Shown piece after piece: positions 1 to 7,762 of a stretch of DNA of 64,000 nucleotides. The DNA lies in contig NZ_CALPCV010000012.1 in assembly GCF_943193095.1 (NCBI RefSeq), positions 8,381 to 72,380 of the forward strand. The letters are read 5' to 3'. Below the pieces are notes generated by a model. The model was not told where the DNA came from and ran no database searches. It worked only from the letters and a program-made list of their open reading frames with translations. The position numbers and the translations under genes were made by a program. Each line of letters begins with the position of its first letter. Positions within the stretch are counted from its first letter, which is position 1. This DNA comes from Parasutterella muris (lineage in GTDB: Bacteria; Pseudomonadota; Gammaproteobacteria; Burkholderiales; Burkholderiaceae_F).

Positions 1-162
1 GGTGTTCTGGCACCTCTTCTCGGAACGCCTCTTTTAGTACACACCTCTCACATGGCCCCGGGATCAGTCCTGGGCGGACTGTCTTATATCATCTGCTCGG
101 GCCTTCTGCTTCTCGCTGCATTAATCGCGTCTTTGCATTTTCGCAGCCATCCGCGAGCCTAA
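1..162 (+). CDS. C-terminal fragment of an MFS transporter (Tet/TCR-like)
   Basis: An open frame enters from the left edge in frame 1 and ends at a TAA (160-162); 53 residues are visible. The segment has one clear hydrophobic helix (YIICSGLLLLAALIASL) preceded by a Gly/Pro-rich stretch (GVLAPLLGTPLL) and followed by a short basic tail. This is how the last helices of drug/tetracycline-type major facilitator exporters look, so a 12-helix inner-membrane exporter is likely. Substrate cannot be told from this piece. Truncation is by the window edge, not a mutation as far as can be seen. Confidence 0.5.
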   Translation, partial: GVLAPLLGTPLLVHTSHMAPGSVLGGLSYIICSGLLLLAALIASLHFRSHPRA

Positions 163-252
163 CCAAAGATGCGTTCGCCTATAAAGGGTACCGATTGGAT
201 TACATACCGCACTTTTACTTTACATTTACCAATATGTAACTAGGAGATCGCC

Positions 253-789
253 GTGAACAGTCGAATTTTTCTCTGTCTAATTCCTGCTTTCATTCTTGCC
301 GGCTGCAGCCATTTGAGCGATTTGAACGGCCCCGGCACTTCACATGCCCCGTCAGCAGATGTCTTGAGCCCTAAGTCCGGAGCGCCTTTCCTGACACTTG
401 ATGCCAAAGGCTATCAGTATTTTCGCTGCACTGTCGATGCGAGAGGCGGATACTGGAAATTCGAAAGACCCGAAGCCAAACTGACAAACAGCGCCGGAGA
501 AACTGTCGCTGAACTCAGCGGACCAATGCAGGCCTTTGACCACAGCGACGGATCAAGAATCATTTCTTCGCATATAACCGCCTGGGTTAATCCGGCTAAT
601 CCCGCCGTCGACAATAAACTTGCACTCCTACAGGCCGTGTCGGATGACCGAGAAGGCGTCTTCAAAGGAGTTAGGTACATCCAAAGACTGGATACCGTCG
701 GCGGAATGCCTCAGGGTTCCTGTACCCAGCCCGATAACGGCAAACTGCAGAAGGTCCCCTTCAGCGCTAAGTTTGTTTTCTGGAAGTAG
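253..789 (+). CDS. DUF3455-family lipoprotein
   Basis: A 178-residue exported protein of unknown function. The N-terminus is a lipoprotein signal with lipobox LAGC (Cys18), so it should be lipidated and membrane anchored. The body resembles DUF3455: a Y-x-Y-x-C segment near residues 55-59, a K-x-x-x-P-E-A-x-L stretch, D-G-S-R near residue 99, and a Y-I-Q-R-x-D-T-x-G-G block near 141-151, ending in a Y/F-rich strand. The GTG start is supported by AGGAG six bases upstream. It stands alone between the MFS gene and the DUF1801 gene. Function unknown; family assignment is from memory of conserved blocks. Confidence 0.75.
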   Translation: MNSRIFLCLIPAFILAGCSHLSDLNGPGTSHAPSADVLSPKSGAPFLTLDAKGYQYFRCTVDARGGYWKFERPEAKLTNSAGETVAELSGPMQAFDHSDGSRIISSHITAWVNPANPAVDNKLALLQAVSDDREGVFKGVRYIQRLDTVGGMPQGSCTQPDNGKLQKVPFSAKFVFWK

Positions 790-933
790 CGGGTAAATCA
801 TCACGGAAAACCTTAGAGATCGTCGCGTCTGCAGCTGCAGGCGCTCGATCTCCCGATGACGGGCCTAAGTTCAAAAGTCAAATTGAGGTATAATTACAGT
901 TTGGCTAAGCAATTGGTTTTAGGGAGGAAATTA

Positions 934-1758
934 ATGGGCCTGACCGCAACTACCGTTGGAGGTTACCTCAGAGACTTACCCGCTGACAGACGGGTCGCGA
1001 TGGCAAGAGTCTGCAGTATGATTCGCCGTTCCGCAAGAGGCGTAAGGGAAAGTATGCGTTATGGTCTGGCTTTCTATGAGCTCCATGGCCCGTTATTCGC
1101 TTTAGAGTCAACCGATAAGGATATGACTCTCTTCGTCGCCGAACCTGAAGTCATGGAACAGCATAAAAGTTCTCTTCAGAACTATATTCCGGAAAGATGC
1201 GCCATCCGCTTCACTGACTTGAACCGTATTCCGCTCGACAGCCTTGAGAAAATTGTCAGGGATTCCGTCGCCGCTCGCCGCGAACGTCTGAAAGTCGGCT
1301 CTGCCCCTACTCAGAAAGAGCTCCTCGCCCTTTGGAAAATCACCGAAGAAGAAGCTAAGGCGCCGCCTCCCATCGTCGTCATTCCGATGGGCAGAGATGA
1401 GACCGAAACAGAAGAGCCGGCCCCTGAAGTTCAGGTTCCGGAAGAACCTAAGGAGCCCGTTGAGATCCTCAGAGCCCCGACTTTTAAGGATCCGGCCATG
1501 ACCGCAAGCAGCCGCCCAAAGAAACAGACGGCTGAAACAGAGGAAACAAAAGCAGAAAAGCCCAAACGCAAAACTGCTGCAAGAAAGAAAACTGCAGCAA
1601 AAACCGCTGAAGGCAGTAAGACAGTCAAAAAAACGACTGCTAAAAAAACGACAGCATCCAAGAAAACCGCAAAAACCTCCGGCTCAGCTGGTACTGCGGC
1701 TAAAAAATCTTCTTCCGTAAAGAAGAAAACAACAGCTCGAAACGCCTCTGAGAAGTAA
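934..1758 (+). CDS. DUF1801 (YdhG-like) protein with lysine-rich histone-H1-like tail
   Basis: I start this at ATG 934, which has an AGGGAGG seven bases upstream; an in-frame ATG at 856 lacks a ribosome site and lies before a TATAAT hexamer (889-894). The 274-residue product has an N-terminal DUF1801/YdhG-like fold (about residues 5-120, with YLRDLP, ESMRYGLAFYEL and a closing PLDSLEKIV helix), then an acidic/proline linker, then about 90 residues of Lys/Ala/Thr repeats (KKTAAK, KKTTAKKTT, KKTAK) as in histone H1-like and AlgP-like tails. The tail suggests nucleic-acid or polyanion binding; that is inference. A strong terminator follows. Confidence 0.7.
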   Translation: MGLTATTVGGYLRDLPADRRVAMARVCSMIRRSARGVRESMRYGLAFYELHGPLFALESTDKDMTLFVAEPEVMEQHKSSLQNYIPERCAIRFTDLNRIPLDSLEKIVRDSVAARRERLKVGSAPTQKELLALWKITEEEAKAPPPIVVIPMGRDETETEEPAPEVQVPEEPKEPVEILRAPTFKDPAMTASSRPKKQTAETEETKAEKPKRKTAARKKTAAKTAEGSKTVKKTTAKKTTASKKTAKTSGSAGTAAKKSSSVKKKTTARNASEK

Positions 1759-1774
1759 TTTCAAACGAATGCTC

Positions 1775-1803
1775 AAAAACTCCGGACCTCCGGAGTTTTT
1801 TCT
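1775..1803 (+). terminator. Rho-independent terminator of the DUF1801 gene
   Basis: Inverted repeat ACTCCGGA-CC-TCCGGAGT (with A/T extensions pairing outside) followed by six T residues, 17 bases after the stop codon. Confidence 0.9.
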
Positions 1804-1889
1804 TTCTCAAATTGGACAAATAAAGCGTTGCGGGAGGTTATTTATGCAATGATTAGCTTGTCTGCAATTTAATTTTGTGTTTTTTGTAT

Positions 1890-2039
1890 ATGGACAAAAA
1901 AGAGAAAAAATCTCTGTGGAAATGGCTCGTTGTCGCCGTAGCCGTGATTTTCGTTGTCTTCATGGCCGTCCTTCCATTCGCTTGGGAAAGCGGAGATGAT
2001 GTTCCTGCGCCGAATGCAACTATCGACAGCGGAAACTAA
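1890..2039 (+). CDS. small single-pass membrane protein, 49 residues
   Basis: An ORF of 49 codons encodes a basic N-terminus (MDKKEKKSLWKW), one hydrophobic helix (LVVAVAVIFVVFMAVLPF) and a short acidic tail. This is the usual architecture of a bitopic small membrane protein with a periplasmic C-terminus. No good Shine-Dalgarno precedes the ATG, so its translation is not certain. It lies 110 bases before cydP, so it could be an upstream member of the cytochrome bd operon or independent. I do not recognise a family. Confidence 0.5.
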   Translation: MDKKEKKSLWKWLVVAVAVIFVVFMAVLPFAWESGDDVPAPNATIDSGN

Positions 2040-2148
2040 ATAATGAGAGATCAAGAGGTTACTGTTCTCTCAGACGTGTCATTCGTAATAAAATCCAACA
2101 ACAAATAAACCAATTGAATGCAAATTAACCGGGCTCGTTCCTGCTGGT

Positions 2149-2373
2149 ATGACACAACTGAAAAAAAACACAGATATACAAAAAACGGAGATAAAAGGTG
2201 AACAGAAACTAAGCGTTAAACTTTTTCTGGTCATATTCATCAAAATGCTCTGTATATTTGCGATCTTTTTCATGTTTTTCGGACCGGAAACCCGAAAAAG
2301 TCAGGATCCTGAAACTGTCAGCAACGGGATCTTAGCCCCTCAATCTATGAATGAAACGGAAGGAAAGAAATAA
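2149..2373 (+). CDS. cydP: CydP-like small subunit upstream of cytochrome bd
   Basis: A 74-residue bitopic protein: charged N-terminus, one hydrophobic helix (KLFLVIFIKMLCIFAIFFMFF), then a short polar tail. Position directly in front of cydA and the pattern of a K/L/I helix followed by FFxxP-like and a short Val-containing amphipathic end match the small CydP proteins found before cydAB in many betaproteobacteria. Its TAA overlaps the cydA ATG (TAATG), so the two are translationally coupled. Presumed role: assembly or stability of the bd oxidase; inferred from context. Ribosome site is weak. Confidence 0.65.
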   Translation: MTQLKKNTDIQKTEIKGEQKLSVKLFLVIFIKMLCIFAIFFMFFGPETRKSQDPETVSNGILAPQSMNETEGKK

Positions 2374-3932
2374 TGATCTCGTCTGAATTAGTTGACCTGT
2401 CACGGCTGCAGTTCGCCGCAACAGCGATGTATCACTATTTGTTCGTGCCTCTGACCCTCGGTCTCTCCATGCTTTTGGTAGCAATGGAGGCCTGTTATCT
2501 GGTCACGGGCAAACAAGTGTACAAAGACATGGTTAAATTCTGGGGAAAACTCTTCGGAATTAACTTTGCTCTCGGCGTTACAACCGGTATTACCATGGAA
2601 TTCCAGTTCGGTACGAACTGGTCCTATTACTCCCATTATGTCGGCGACATTTTCGGAGCCCCTCTTGCGATTGAAGGCCTCATGGCGTTCTTCCTTGAGT
2701 CCACATTTATCGGCTTGTTCTTCTTCGGATGGAACCGTCTGAAAAAGGGCACGCACTTCCTCTGCACTTTCCTGATGGCGCTCGGCTCTAACTTATCCGC
2801 CCTCTGGATTCTTGTCGCCAACGGCTGGATGCAGTACCCGACAGGCGCCGAATTCAACTATCAGACGATGCGAATGGAAATGACAAATTTCTTCGACGTC
2901 TTCCTTAGCCCTTGGGCCCAGGCTAAGTTCTTCCACACGGTTTCCGCCGGCTACTGCACCGGTGCGGCTTTCGTGCTCGCGATTTCCGCTTACTACATCC
3001 TTAAAAACAGAGATCTTGACTTCGCTAAGCGCAGCTTCCGTATCGCCGCTGTCTTCGGTCTTGTCGCCGCGATTTTCACCATTCAGCAGGGCGATGAATC
3101 CGGTTACCTCGTTGCTCAGGATCAGCCGGCTAAACTCGCTTCCATGGAAGGCATTTGGCATACAGATCCTGCACCCGCTCCTATGGCGCTCCTCGCCTGG
3201 GCAGATCCGGAACAGAAGAAAAACACTTTTGAAATTACCGTCCCCTGGGTCGCCGGTATCCTCTCCACTCGTTCTCTCGATAAGACTCTTCCGGGCCTTA
3301 ACGACATTATTGCCCAGAACAAAGAGCGAATCACTCAGGGCGTCGTCGCCGTTCAGGCGCTTGAAAAACTCAGAAAGGATCCTAAGGACGAACAGGCTAA
3401 GGATATTTTTGAGCAGCACAAGAAAGACCTCGGCTTCGGTCTTCTTACTAAGAAATATCAGCCTGACAGCGCTAAGGTAACCGAAGAAGACATCCAGAAA
3501 GCCGCGGATGACTCCATCCCTTATTCAGTCAACTCCATGTTCTACGCCTTCCGAATTATGGCGGGTACAGGCGTTGCGCTGCTACTTGTCTTCGGACTGT
3601 CTGTTTACTACTCGGTTCGCCGTGTAGTCGCTCAGAAACGTCTCTGGCTGCGACTGGTACTGTTTGCGGTTCCGCTCCCCTGGATCGCATGCGAAGCCGG
3701 CTGGTTCGTTGCTGAATACGGGCGCCAGCCCTGGACGATTTGGGAAATCCTCCCGACTCACTTATCTGTATCTTCACTGTCTGTCGGCTCGCTTTGGGGC
3801 TCTCTGGGAAGCTTGGTGGTTCTCTATACCGGCTTGCTGATCGTTGAGGCCTGGCTGATGGTACGCTTTGCCAAACTCGGACCGAGTGCTTTAGGCACAG
3901 GTGCTTATCACCATGAACAGGCTGCAAAATAA
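2373..3932 (+). CDS. cydA: cytochrome bd ubiquinol oxidase subunit I
   Basis: CydA oxidises quinol and carries haems b558, b595 and d in the inner membrane. The 519-residue length is that of the long-Q-loop subfamily: the loop between the GDESGYLVAQDQPAK block and the YSVNSMFYAFRIM block is about 140 residues with the long-form insertion. The haem-ligand His near the N-terminus (His21 in AMYHYLF) and the signature GWFVAEYGRQPW are present. Start overlaps the cydP stop; cydB follows after 11 bases with an AAGGAGAGAG ribosome site. A high-affinity oxidase fits a microaerobic or anaerobic gut lifestyle. Confidence 0.98.
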   Translation: MISSELVDLSRLQFAATAMYHYLFVPLTLGLSMLLVAMEACYLVTGKQVYKDMVKFWGKLFGINFALGVTTGITMEFQFGTNWSYYSHYVGDIFGAPLAIEGLMAFFLESTFIGLFFFGWNRLKKGTHFLCTFLMALGSNLSALWILVANGWMQYPTGAEFNYQTMRMEMTNFFDVFLSPWAQAKFFHTVSAGYCTGAAFVLAISAYYILKNRDLDFAKRSFRIAAVFGLVAAIFTIQQGDESGYLVAQDQPAKLASMEGIWHTDPAPAPMALLAWADPEQKKNTFEITVPWVAGILSTRSLDKTLPGLNDIIAQNKERITQGVVAVQALEKLRKDPKDEQAKDIFEQHKKDLGFGLLTKKYQPDSAKVTEEDIQKAADDSIPYSVNSMFYAFRIMAGTGVALLLVFGLSVYYSVRRVVAQKRLWLRLVLFAVPLPWIACEAGWFVAEYGRQPWTIWEILPTHLSVSSLSVGSLWGSLGSLVVLYTGLLIVEAWLMVRFAKLGPSALGTGAYHHEQAAK

Positions 3933-3943
3933 GGAGAGAGAGA

Positions 3944-5086
3944 ATGTTTATTGATTACGAAATACTCAAGCTTATTTGGTGGCTCTTTATCGGTCTGCTT
4001 CTTGCTGGTTTTGCGGTGATGGACGGACAGGATATGGGCGTCGGTACACTCCTCCCCTTTATCGGCAGAACCGATGACCAGAGACGCGTCATGATTAATT
4101 CCGTCGCGCCTCACTGGGACGGAAACCAGGTATGGTTCATCACGGGCGGCGGCGCTATCTTCGCCGCTTGGCCTCTGATCTACGCTACCGCCTTCTCCGG
4201 CTTCTACTGGGCAATGCTGCTTGTCCTCTTTGCCCTGTTCTTCCGCCCCGTCGGTTTTGATTACCGTAGCAAGGTCGCAAATACCGCATGGAGAGGAACT
4301 TGGGACTGGCTTCTCTTCCTCGGAAGCTTTGTCCCGCCGGTTGTGTGCGGCGTCGCTTTCGGCAACCTCCTCGAAGGTGTTCCGTTCCACTTTGACGACC
4401 ATCTGAGAAGCTTCTACACAGGCTCCTTCTGGGCCCTTCTTAACCCGTTCGCAATCCTCTGCGGTCTGGTTTCCATCTGTATGGTCGTCGCTCAGGGTTC
4501 CAACTACCTCGTACTCCGTACGGAGGGCGAGCTGCAGGGACGTGCCAAGGTCTGCGGTCAGATTTCTTCACTGCTCTTCCTTGCACTCTTCATCCTTGCA
4601 GGTATTTGGGTCTACATGGGTATCAACGGCTATGTCATTACCTCTGCGATCGATCCGAACATGCTTCCCAATCCGATGAGCAAAACCGTGGAAGTTCAGT
4701 CAGGCGCCTGGTTCGCTAACTACATGAACTACCCGATCCTCTGGATATTCCCGGCTCTTTCTGTTGCCGGAGGACTCCTCTCGTTCGTATGCGTGAGCAA
4801 AATGAAGGCCGGCGCCGCAATCGTTTTCTCCTCTCTGGCAGAAATCGGTACCATCTTTACTCCGCTGGTCGCCATGTTCCCGTTCCTGATGCCGTCCTCT
4901 TCCAACCCCGTCTCTTCTCTGACGGCATGGGACTGCACGAGCTCTGAACTGACTCTGTTCACGATGCTGTTCGTCACGATCGTATTCCTGCCGATTGTCC
5001 TGCTTTACACAGGCTGGGCTTACAAAGTCATGAGCGGAAAACTGACCGACGCAATGATTCAGAAAGATTCTAAGAATCTTTACTAA
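3944..5086 (+). CDS. cydB: cytochrome bd ubiquinol oxidase subunit II
   Basis: The 380-residue partner of CydA. It begins with a helix followed by the conserved segment AVMDGQDMGVGTLLPF and has the R-R-V-M-I-N-S-V-A-P-H-W-D-G-N-Q-V-W block, both diagnostic for CydB. Eight or so hydrophobic helices are visible, in line with the family. It starts 11 bases after cydA behind a strong AAGGAG site. The short subunit cydX follows after a 62-base gap that contains a stem-loop. Confidence 0.98.
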   Translation: MFIDYEILKLIWWLFIGLLLAGFAVMDGQDMGVGTLLPFIGRTDDQRRVMINSVAPHWDGNQVWFITGGGAIFAAWPLIYATAFSGFYWAMLLVLFALFFRPVGFDYRSKVANTAWRGTWDWLLFLGSFVPPVVCGVAFGNLLEGVPFHFDDHLRSFYTGSFWALLNPFAILCGLVSICMVVAQGSNYLVLRTEGELQGRAKVCGQISSLLFLALFILAGIWVYMGINGYVITSAIDPNMLPNPMSKTVEVQSGAWFANYMNYPILWIFPALSVAGGLLSFVCVSKMKAGAAIVFSSLAEIGTIFTPLVAMFPFLMPSSSNPVSSLTAWDCTSSELTLFTMLFVTIVFLPIVLLYTGWAYKVMSGKLTDAMIQKDSKNLY

Positions 5087-5107
5087 TCGATCTATTTCAA
5101 CTTAAAA

Positions 5108-5130
5108 CTGTCCGGGCGCTGTCCGGACAG
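5108..5130 (+). other. stem-loop between cydB and cydX
   Basis: Perfect 8-bp inverted repeat CTGTCCGG / CCGGACAG around a seven-base loop, 21 bases after the cydB stop. No T-run follows, so it is not a normal terminator; an mRNA processing or 3'-end protecting hairpin that sets subunit stoichiometry is possible. Confidence 0.55.
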
Positions 5131-5148
5131 AAAAGAGACAAAAAAACT

Positions 5149-5253
5149 ATGACGTATATTGCTTGGATCTGCGCCTTTCTTCTGATGATCGTCCTTAGCG
5201 CCCTTGCAACACTGGGCCTGGATTTTTCCGACGATAATCAGTCGAATTCATAA
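5149..5253 (+). CDS. cydX: CydX-type small subunit of cytochrome bd
   Basis: A 34-codon ORF encoding MTYIAWICAFLLMI, continuing as one hydrophobic helix, then a short acidic polar tail. The W/Y-x-x-A-W-x-x-x-x-L start and single helix are the pattern of CydX (YbgT), the 30-40 residue third subunit that stabilises the bd haems. It follows cydB in the same direction, and its TAA overlaps the next ATG (TAATG), as expected for the cydABX-ybgE order. Too short for routine gene finders, so easy to miss. Confidence 0.85.
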   Translation: MTYIAWICAFLLMIVLSALATLGLDFSDDNQSNS

Positions 5254-5516
5254 TGCGTATCTTGTCCTTTTTGATCGCTTTGGCGGTGGCCGCATCCGTT
5301 ATCCTTTATCCGCGCGCTATCGCCAGCGATATGACGGATGTCCCCCACGGATGGCTGGTGCTCCTACTGATCGGAATGAGTTTGTGCTTTGTGCACGGTG
5401 TGGGATTTAAAACCAACAGCCGTATTCTTAATATTATTTTTTCTCCGCTGGTTGCGTGGCCCTGTGTGGCCGCTGCAGGATACATCATCCTCAGTCAGGG
5501 ACCTCTGTTCTGCTAA
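5253..5516 (+). CDS. ybgE: cyd operon protein YbgE
   Basis: An 87-residue membrane protein with three hydrophobic stretches. The conserved H-G-V-G-F motif (CFVHGVGFKTNSRILN) and the downstream F-S-P-L-V-A-W block match YbgE/CydE, which follows cydX in many proteobacterial cyd operons; its molecular role is not settled. Start overlaps the cydX stop. The stop codon directly abuts the stop of the convergent AEC permease, with no room for an intergenic terminator. Confidence 0.85.
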   Translation: MRILSFLIALAVAASVILYPRAIASDMTDVPHGWLVLLLIGMSLCFVHGVGFKTNSRILNIIFSPLVAWPCVAAAGYIILSQGPLFC

Positions 5517-6464
5517 TTAAAGCAGTCCGAAAGAGGCCATAAATACTGGCATTGTTAAAGACGACAGCGCAGTGCTCGCAAGCAGAGCATTCGCTGTTGA
5601 TTCTTTTACCACATTAAACTCGCGGCTCATAATGTACACATTGACGCCAACCGGCAGACAGCCGAAAAGACATGCAGCCTGAGTTTCTATTCGGCCAAGC
5701 TCGAGCCCCCGGCACAATAGGTACACCGTCAGAGGCATCACAGCGAGCTTAAAAAATGTTTCTGCTGCGGTAACGCTCAGATGCGAAGCGATTCGATACT
5801 GCGCCAATCCGATGCCCACAGAAAAAAGCGCTACCGGCGTCGCCGCTGCGGCAAGTCCTGTAAGCACCGACTCAGCAGCCGTCGGAAGCGATATATGGAA
5901 ATACGAAAAACAAAGACCGGCTAAGATCGCTGCAATCACCGGATTCTTAACCGTTCTGTACAAGCCTTCCGCACACGTTCTTAAATACGACGGAGAGCAG
6001 CTTCGGCAAACCTCAACAGCAATCGTCGCAACAAGCCAAAGTACAAAAACATTGATCGAAATCAGAAGAGAAATCGCCGGAATACAGTCTTCTCCAAGCA
6101 GCGATATTGCAAGCGGTACACCAAGCTGAACATTGTTCGAGAAAATGGCGCCCATGGAAAATACAGTGCTTTCATCGCCCGCCATGGCAAAAGACTTTCG
6201 ACCGATAGTCCAAGCCGCTATGCAGACAATAAAACATGCGCCAAAAAACGCGATCCCGATCTTCCAGTCCGGCGGCGGAAGTTCCCCGATTCTGCGCATA
6301 GATTGAAAAAGCATGCACGGAATCGTTACCGTAAACGAAAATTTTGCCAGAGCTGCGCCAACCTCGCTTCCCAACAGTTTCACTTTCGCACAGAGCCAAC
6401 CGGCCCCTATTGTCAGGAAAAGAGGCAGCGAAACCAGGAAAGTCTGAAGAAAAAGCGCCACCAT
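5517..6464 (-). CDS. AEC-family permease (auxin efflux carrier/malate-type)
   Basis: A 315-residue, very hydrophobic inner-membrane protein with about ten helices. Family features visible: an early G-A-G-W-L-C segment, the central F-S-N-N-V-Q-L-G-V-P block (helix interrupted by Asn/Pro), and the N-P-V-I-A-A-I-L-A-G-L repeat start, then a C-terminal V-G-V-N-V-Y-I segment. AEC members export or exchange small carboxylates or amino acids; the substrate cannot be read from sequence. Transcribed convergently with the cyd operon; GAGG lies a few bases before the ATG. Probably monocistronic. Confidence 0.88.
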   Translation of the reverse strand: MVALFLQTFLVSLPLFLTIGAGWLCAKVKLLGSEVGAALAKFSFTVTIPCMLFQSMRRIGELPPPDWKIGIAFFGACFIVCIAAWTIGRKSFAMAGDESTVFSMGAIFSNNVQLGVPLAISLLGEDCIPAISLLISINVFVLWLVATIAVEVCRSCSPSYLRTCAEGLYRTVKNPVIAAILAGLCFSYFHISLPTAAESVLTGLAAAATPVALFSVGIGLAQYRIASHLSVTAAETFFKLAVMPLTVYLLCRGLELGRIETQAACLFGCLPVGVNVYIMSREFNVVKESTANALLASTALSSLTMPVFMASFGLL

Positions 6465-6528
6465 GCCCTCAAAGAATCCGTCTGAGAGAGATTATAAGAG
6501 AGGCTTATAGCTGAGTCGCCTGCTTACG

Positions 6529-6963
6529 TTACATTGGCATCGGCAGACCATCGGACAGACGCATCCATCCGCGAATAATGCGATAGCAGACCCAAATTCC
6601 TAAAATGACAAAACCGACAATCCAAATGGCGAAACCGATCAGGAAAATAGCAAGCAGCAGGCCGAGAAGCCAGACGAGAATAATCCACAGAAGCGCATAC
6701 CAGAATGTCCTGATCTGCCAGGAGAAATGACTGTCCAGATAGGTGCCCCTGACGTCAGATCGTTCCACATAATTGATAATAACGGCAATAATCGACGGCC
6801 AGCCGAATACAAAGGCCGTCGCTATTGATGCTCCGGTAAATACTCCGATTAAAATCGACAGCGCATGAAGCGCATAAACCACACGTGTAACAGTAATTAA
6901 ACTGGGCGGAACCGGAGCGCGTCTAACCCCGCTCTCATCAGTTACAATTTCATATTCGCTCAT
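6529..6963 (-). CDS. DUF4870-like small membrane protein
   Basis: A 144-residue membrane protein. I prefer the ATG at 6963 because GGGGA stands just upstream; an in-frame upstream ATG at 7023 has no ribosome site. After a polar N-terminus come a helix pair (VVYALHALSILIGVFTG; ATAFVFGWPSIIAVIINYV), a soluble stretch with D-S-H-F-x-W-Q-I-R-T-F-W, and a long hydrophobic hairpin ending in a WVCYRIIRGWMRL segment. This arrangement resembles the DUF4870/Tic20-like group. Function unknown. Divergent from the two-component system. Confidence 0.7.
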   Translation of the reverse strand: MSEYEIVTDESGVRRAPVPPSLITVTRVVYALHALSILIGVFTGASIATAFVFGWPSIIAVIINYVERSDVRGTYLDSHFSWQIRTFWYALLWIILVWLLGLLLAIFLIGFAIWIVGFVILGIWVCYRIIRGWMRLSDGLPMPM

Positions 6964-7105
6964 TCTTTTCCCCAACAAGGAACGTTCTGCACGTATCATT
7001 GCTATTAAAGTCCAATTAGACAAGGATTTTTCAGAATCGTGGCTTTTTTGGGAAATAGGCTTGGCATTCCGTATCCTTTATCAGGATTTCGGCGAGGAGG
7101 TAAAC

Positions 7106-7762
7106 GTGAGAATTTTATTAGTAGAAGATGATGGAATGATCGGCGAAGCCGTTTCTGACGGACTTAAGTCGGAAGGTTACGCGGTAGATTGGGTAAAAGA
7201 CGGCAACTCAGCCGTTATCGCTCTGGATACAACTCCTTTTTCGATCGTAATTCTTGATCTGGGGCTGCCTGGAAAAGACGGTTTGGCCGTACTTAAAGAG
7301 CTTCGCAGACGAAAAAATCATATCCCTGTACTTGTAACCACCGCTCGTGATACGGTCAACGACAGAATCGAAGGATTGGACGCCGGCGCCGATGATTATT
7401 TGGTCAAACCGTATGACCTTGACGAACTCAGCGCAAGAATTCGAGCGCTTCTGAGACGCTCAGCCGGAAGAAGCGATCCGATCATACGCAGAGGCCGCCT
7501 CACTATTAATCCCTCGACTCGGGAAGTCATCTTTAACGGCAATTCCGTCATACTTTCCAGTAAGGAATACGCACTGCTGTTTGCGCTCGCCGAAAGACAG
7601 GGCATTGTTCTCTCCCGCTCTCAGCTCGAAGAAAAACTCTATAACTATGATTCCCTAATCGGCTCTAATGCTATTGAAGTTCACATCCATCATCTGAGAA
7701 AGAAACTCAGTGAGGACAGCATTAAAACCGTCCGTGGAGTGGGCTATGTTCTCGAAACCTAA
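7106..7762 (+). CDS. OmpR-family response regulator (QseB/PmrA-like)
   Basis: A 218-residue DNA-binding regulator. GTG 7106 is the start: GAGGAGG sits five bases upstream, and the receiver fold begins at once (VRILLVEDD). Receiver residues: Glu7-Asp8-Asp9, phospho-acceptor Asp51 (VILDLGLPGKDG), Thr79 and Lys101 (LVKPYD). The C-terminal winged helix ends in SNAIEVHIHHLRKKL and VRGVGYVLE, which closely resembles QseB/PmrA. Stop overlaps the kinase start (TAATG), so the pair is coupled. Target genes are unknown; the HtrA protease downstream is a candidate. Confidence 0.95.
   Translation: MRILLVEDDGMIGEAVSDGLKSEGYAVDWVKDGNSAVIALDTTPFSIVILDLGLPGKDGLAVLKELRRRKNHIPVLVTTARDTVNDRIEGLDAGADDYLVKPYDLDELSARIRALLRRSAGRSDPIIRRGRLTINPSTREVIFNGNSVILSSKEYALLFALAERQGIVLSRSQLEEKLYNYDSLIGSNAIEVHIHHLRKKLSEDSIKTVRGVGYVLET

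Noticed and set aside
2118..2134. FNR-like site (TTGAATGCAAATTAA) before the cyd operon
   Set aside because: Only half of the TTGAT-N4-ATCAA pattern is met; too weak to report.
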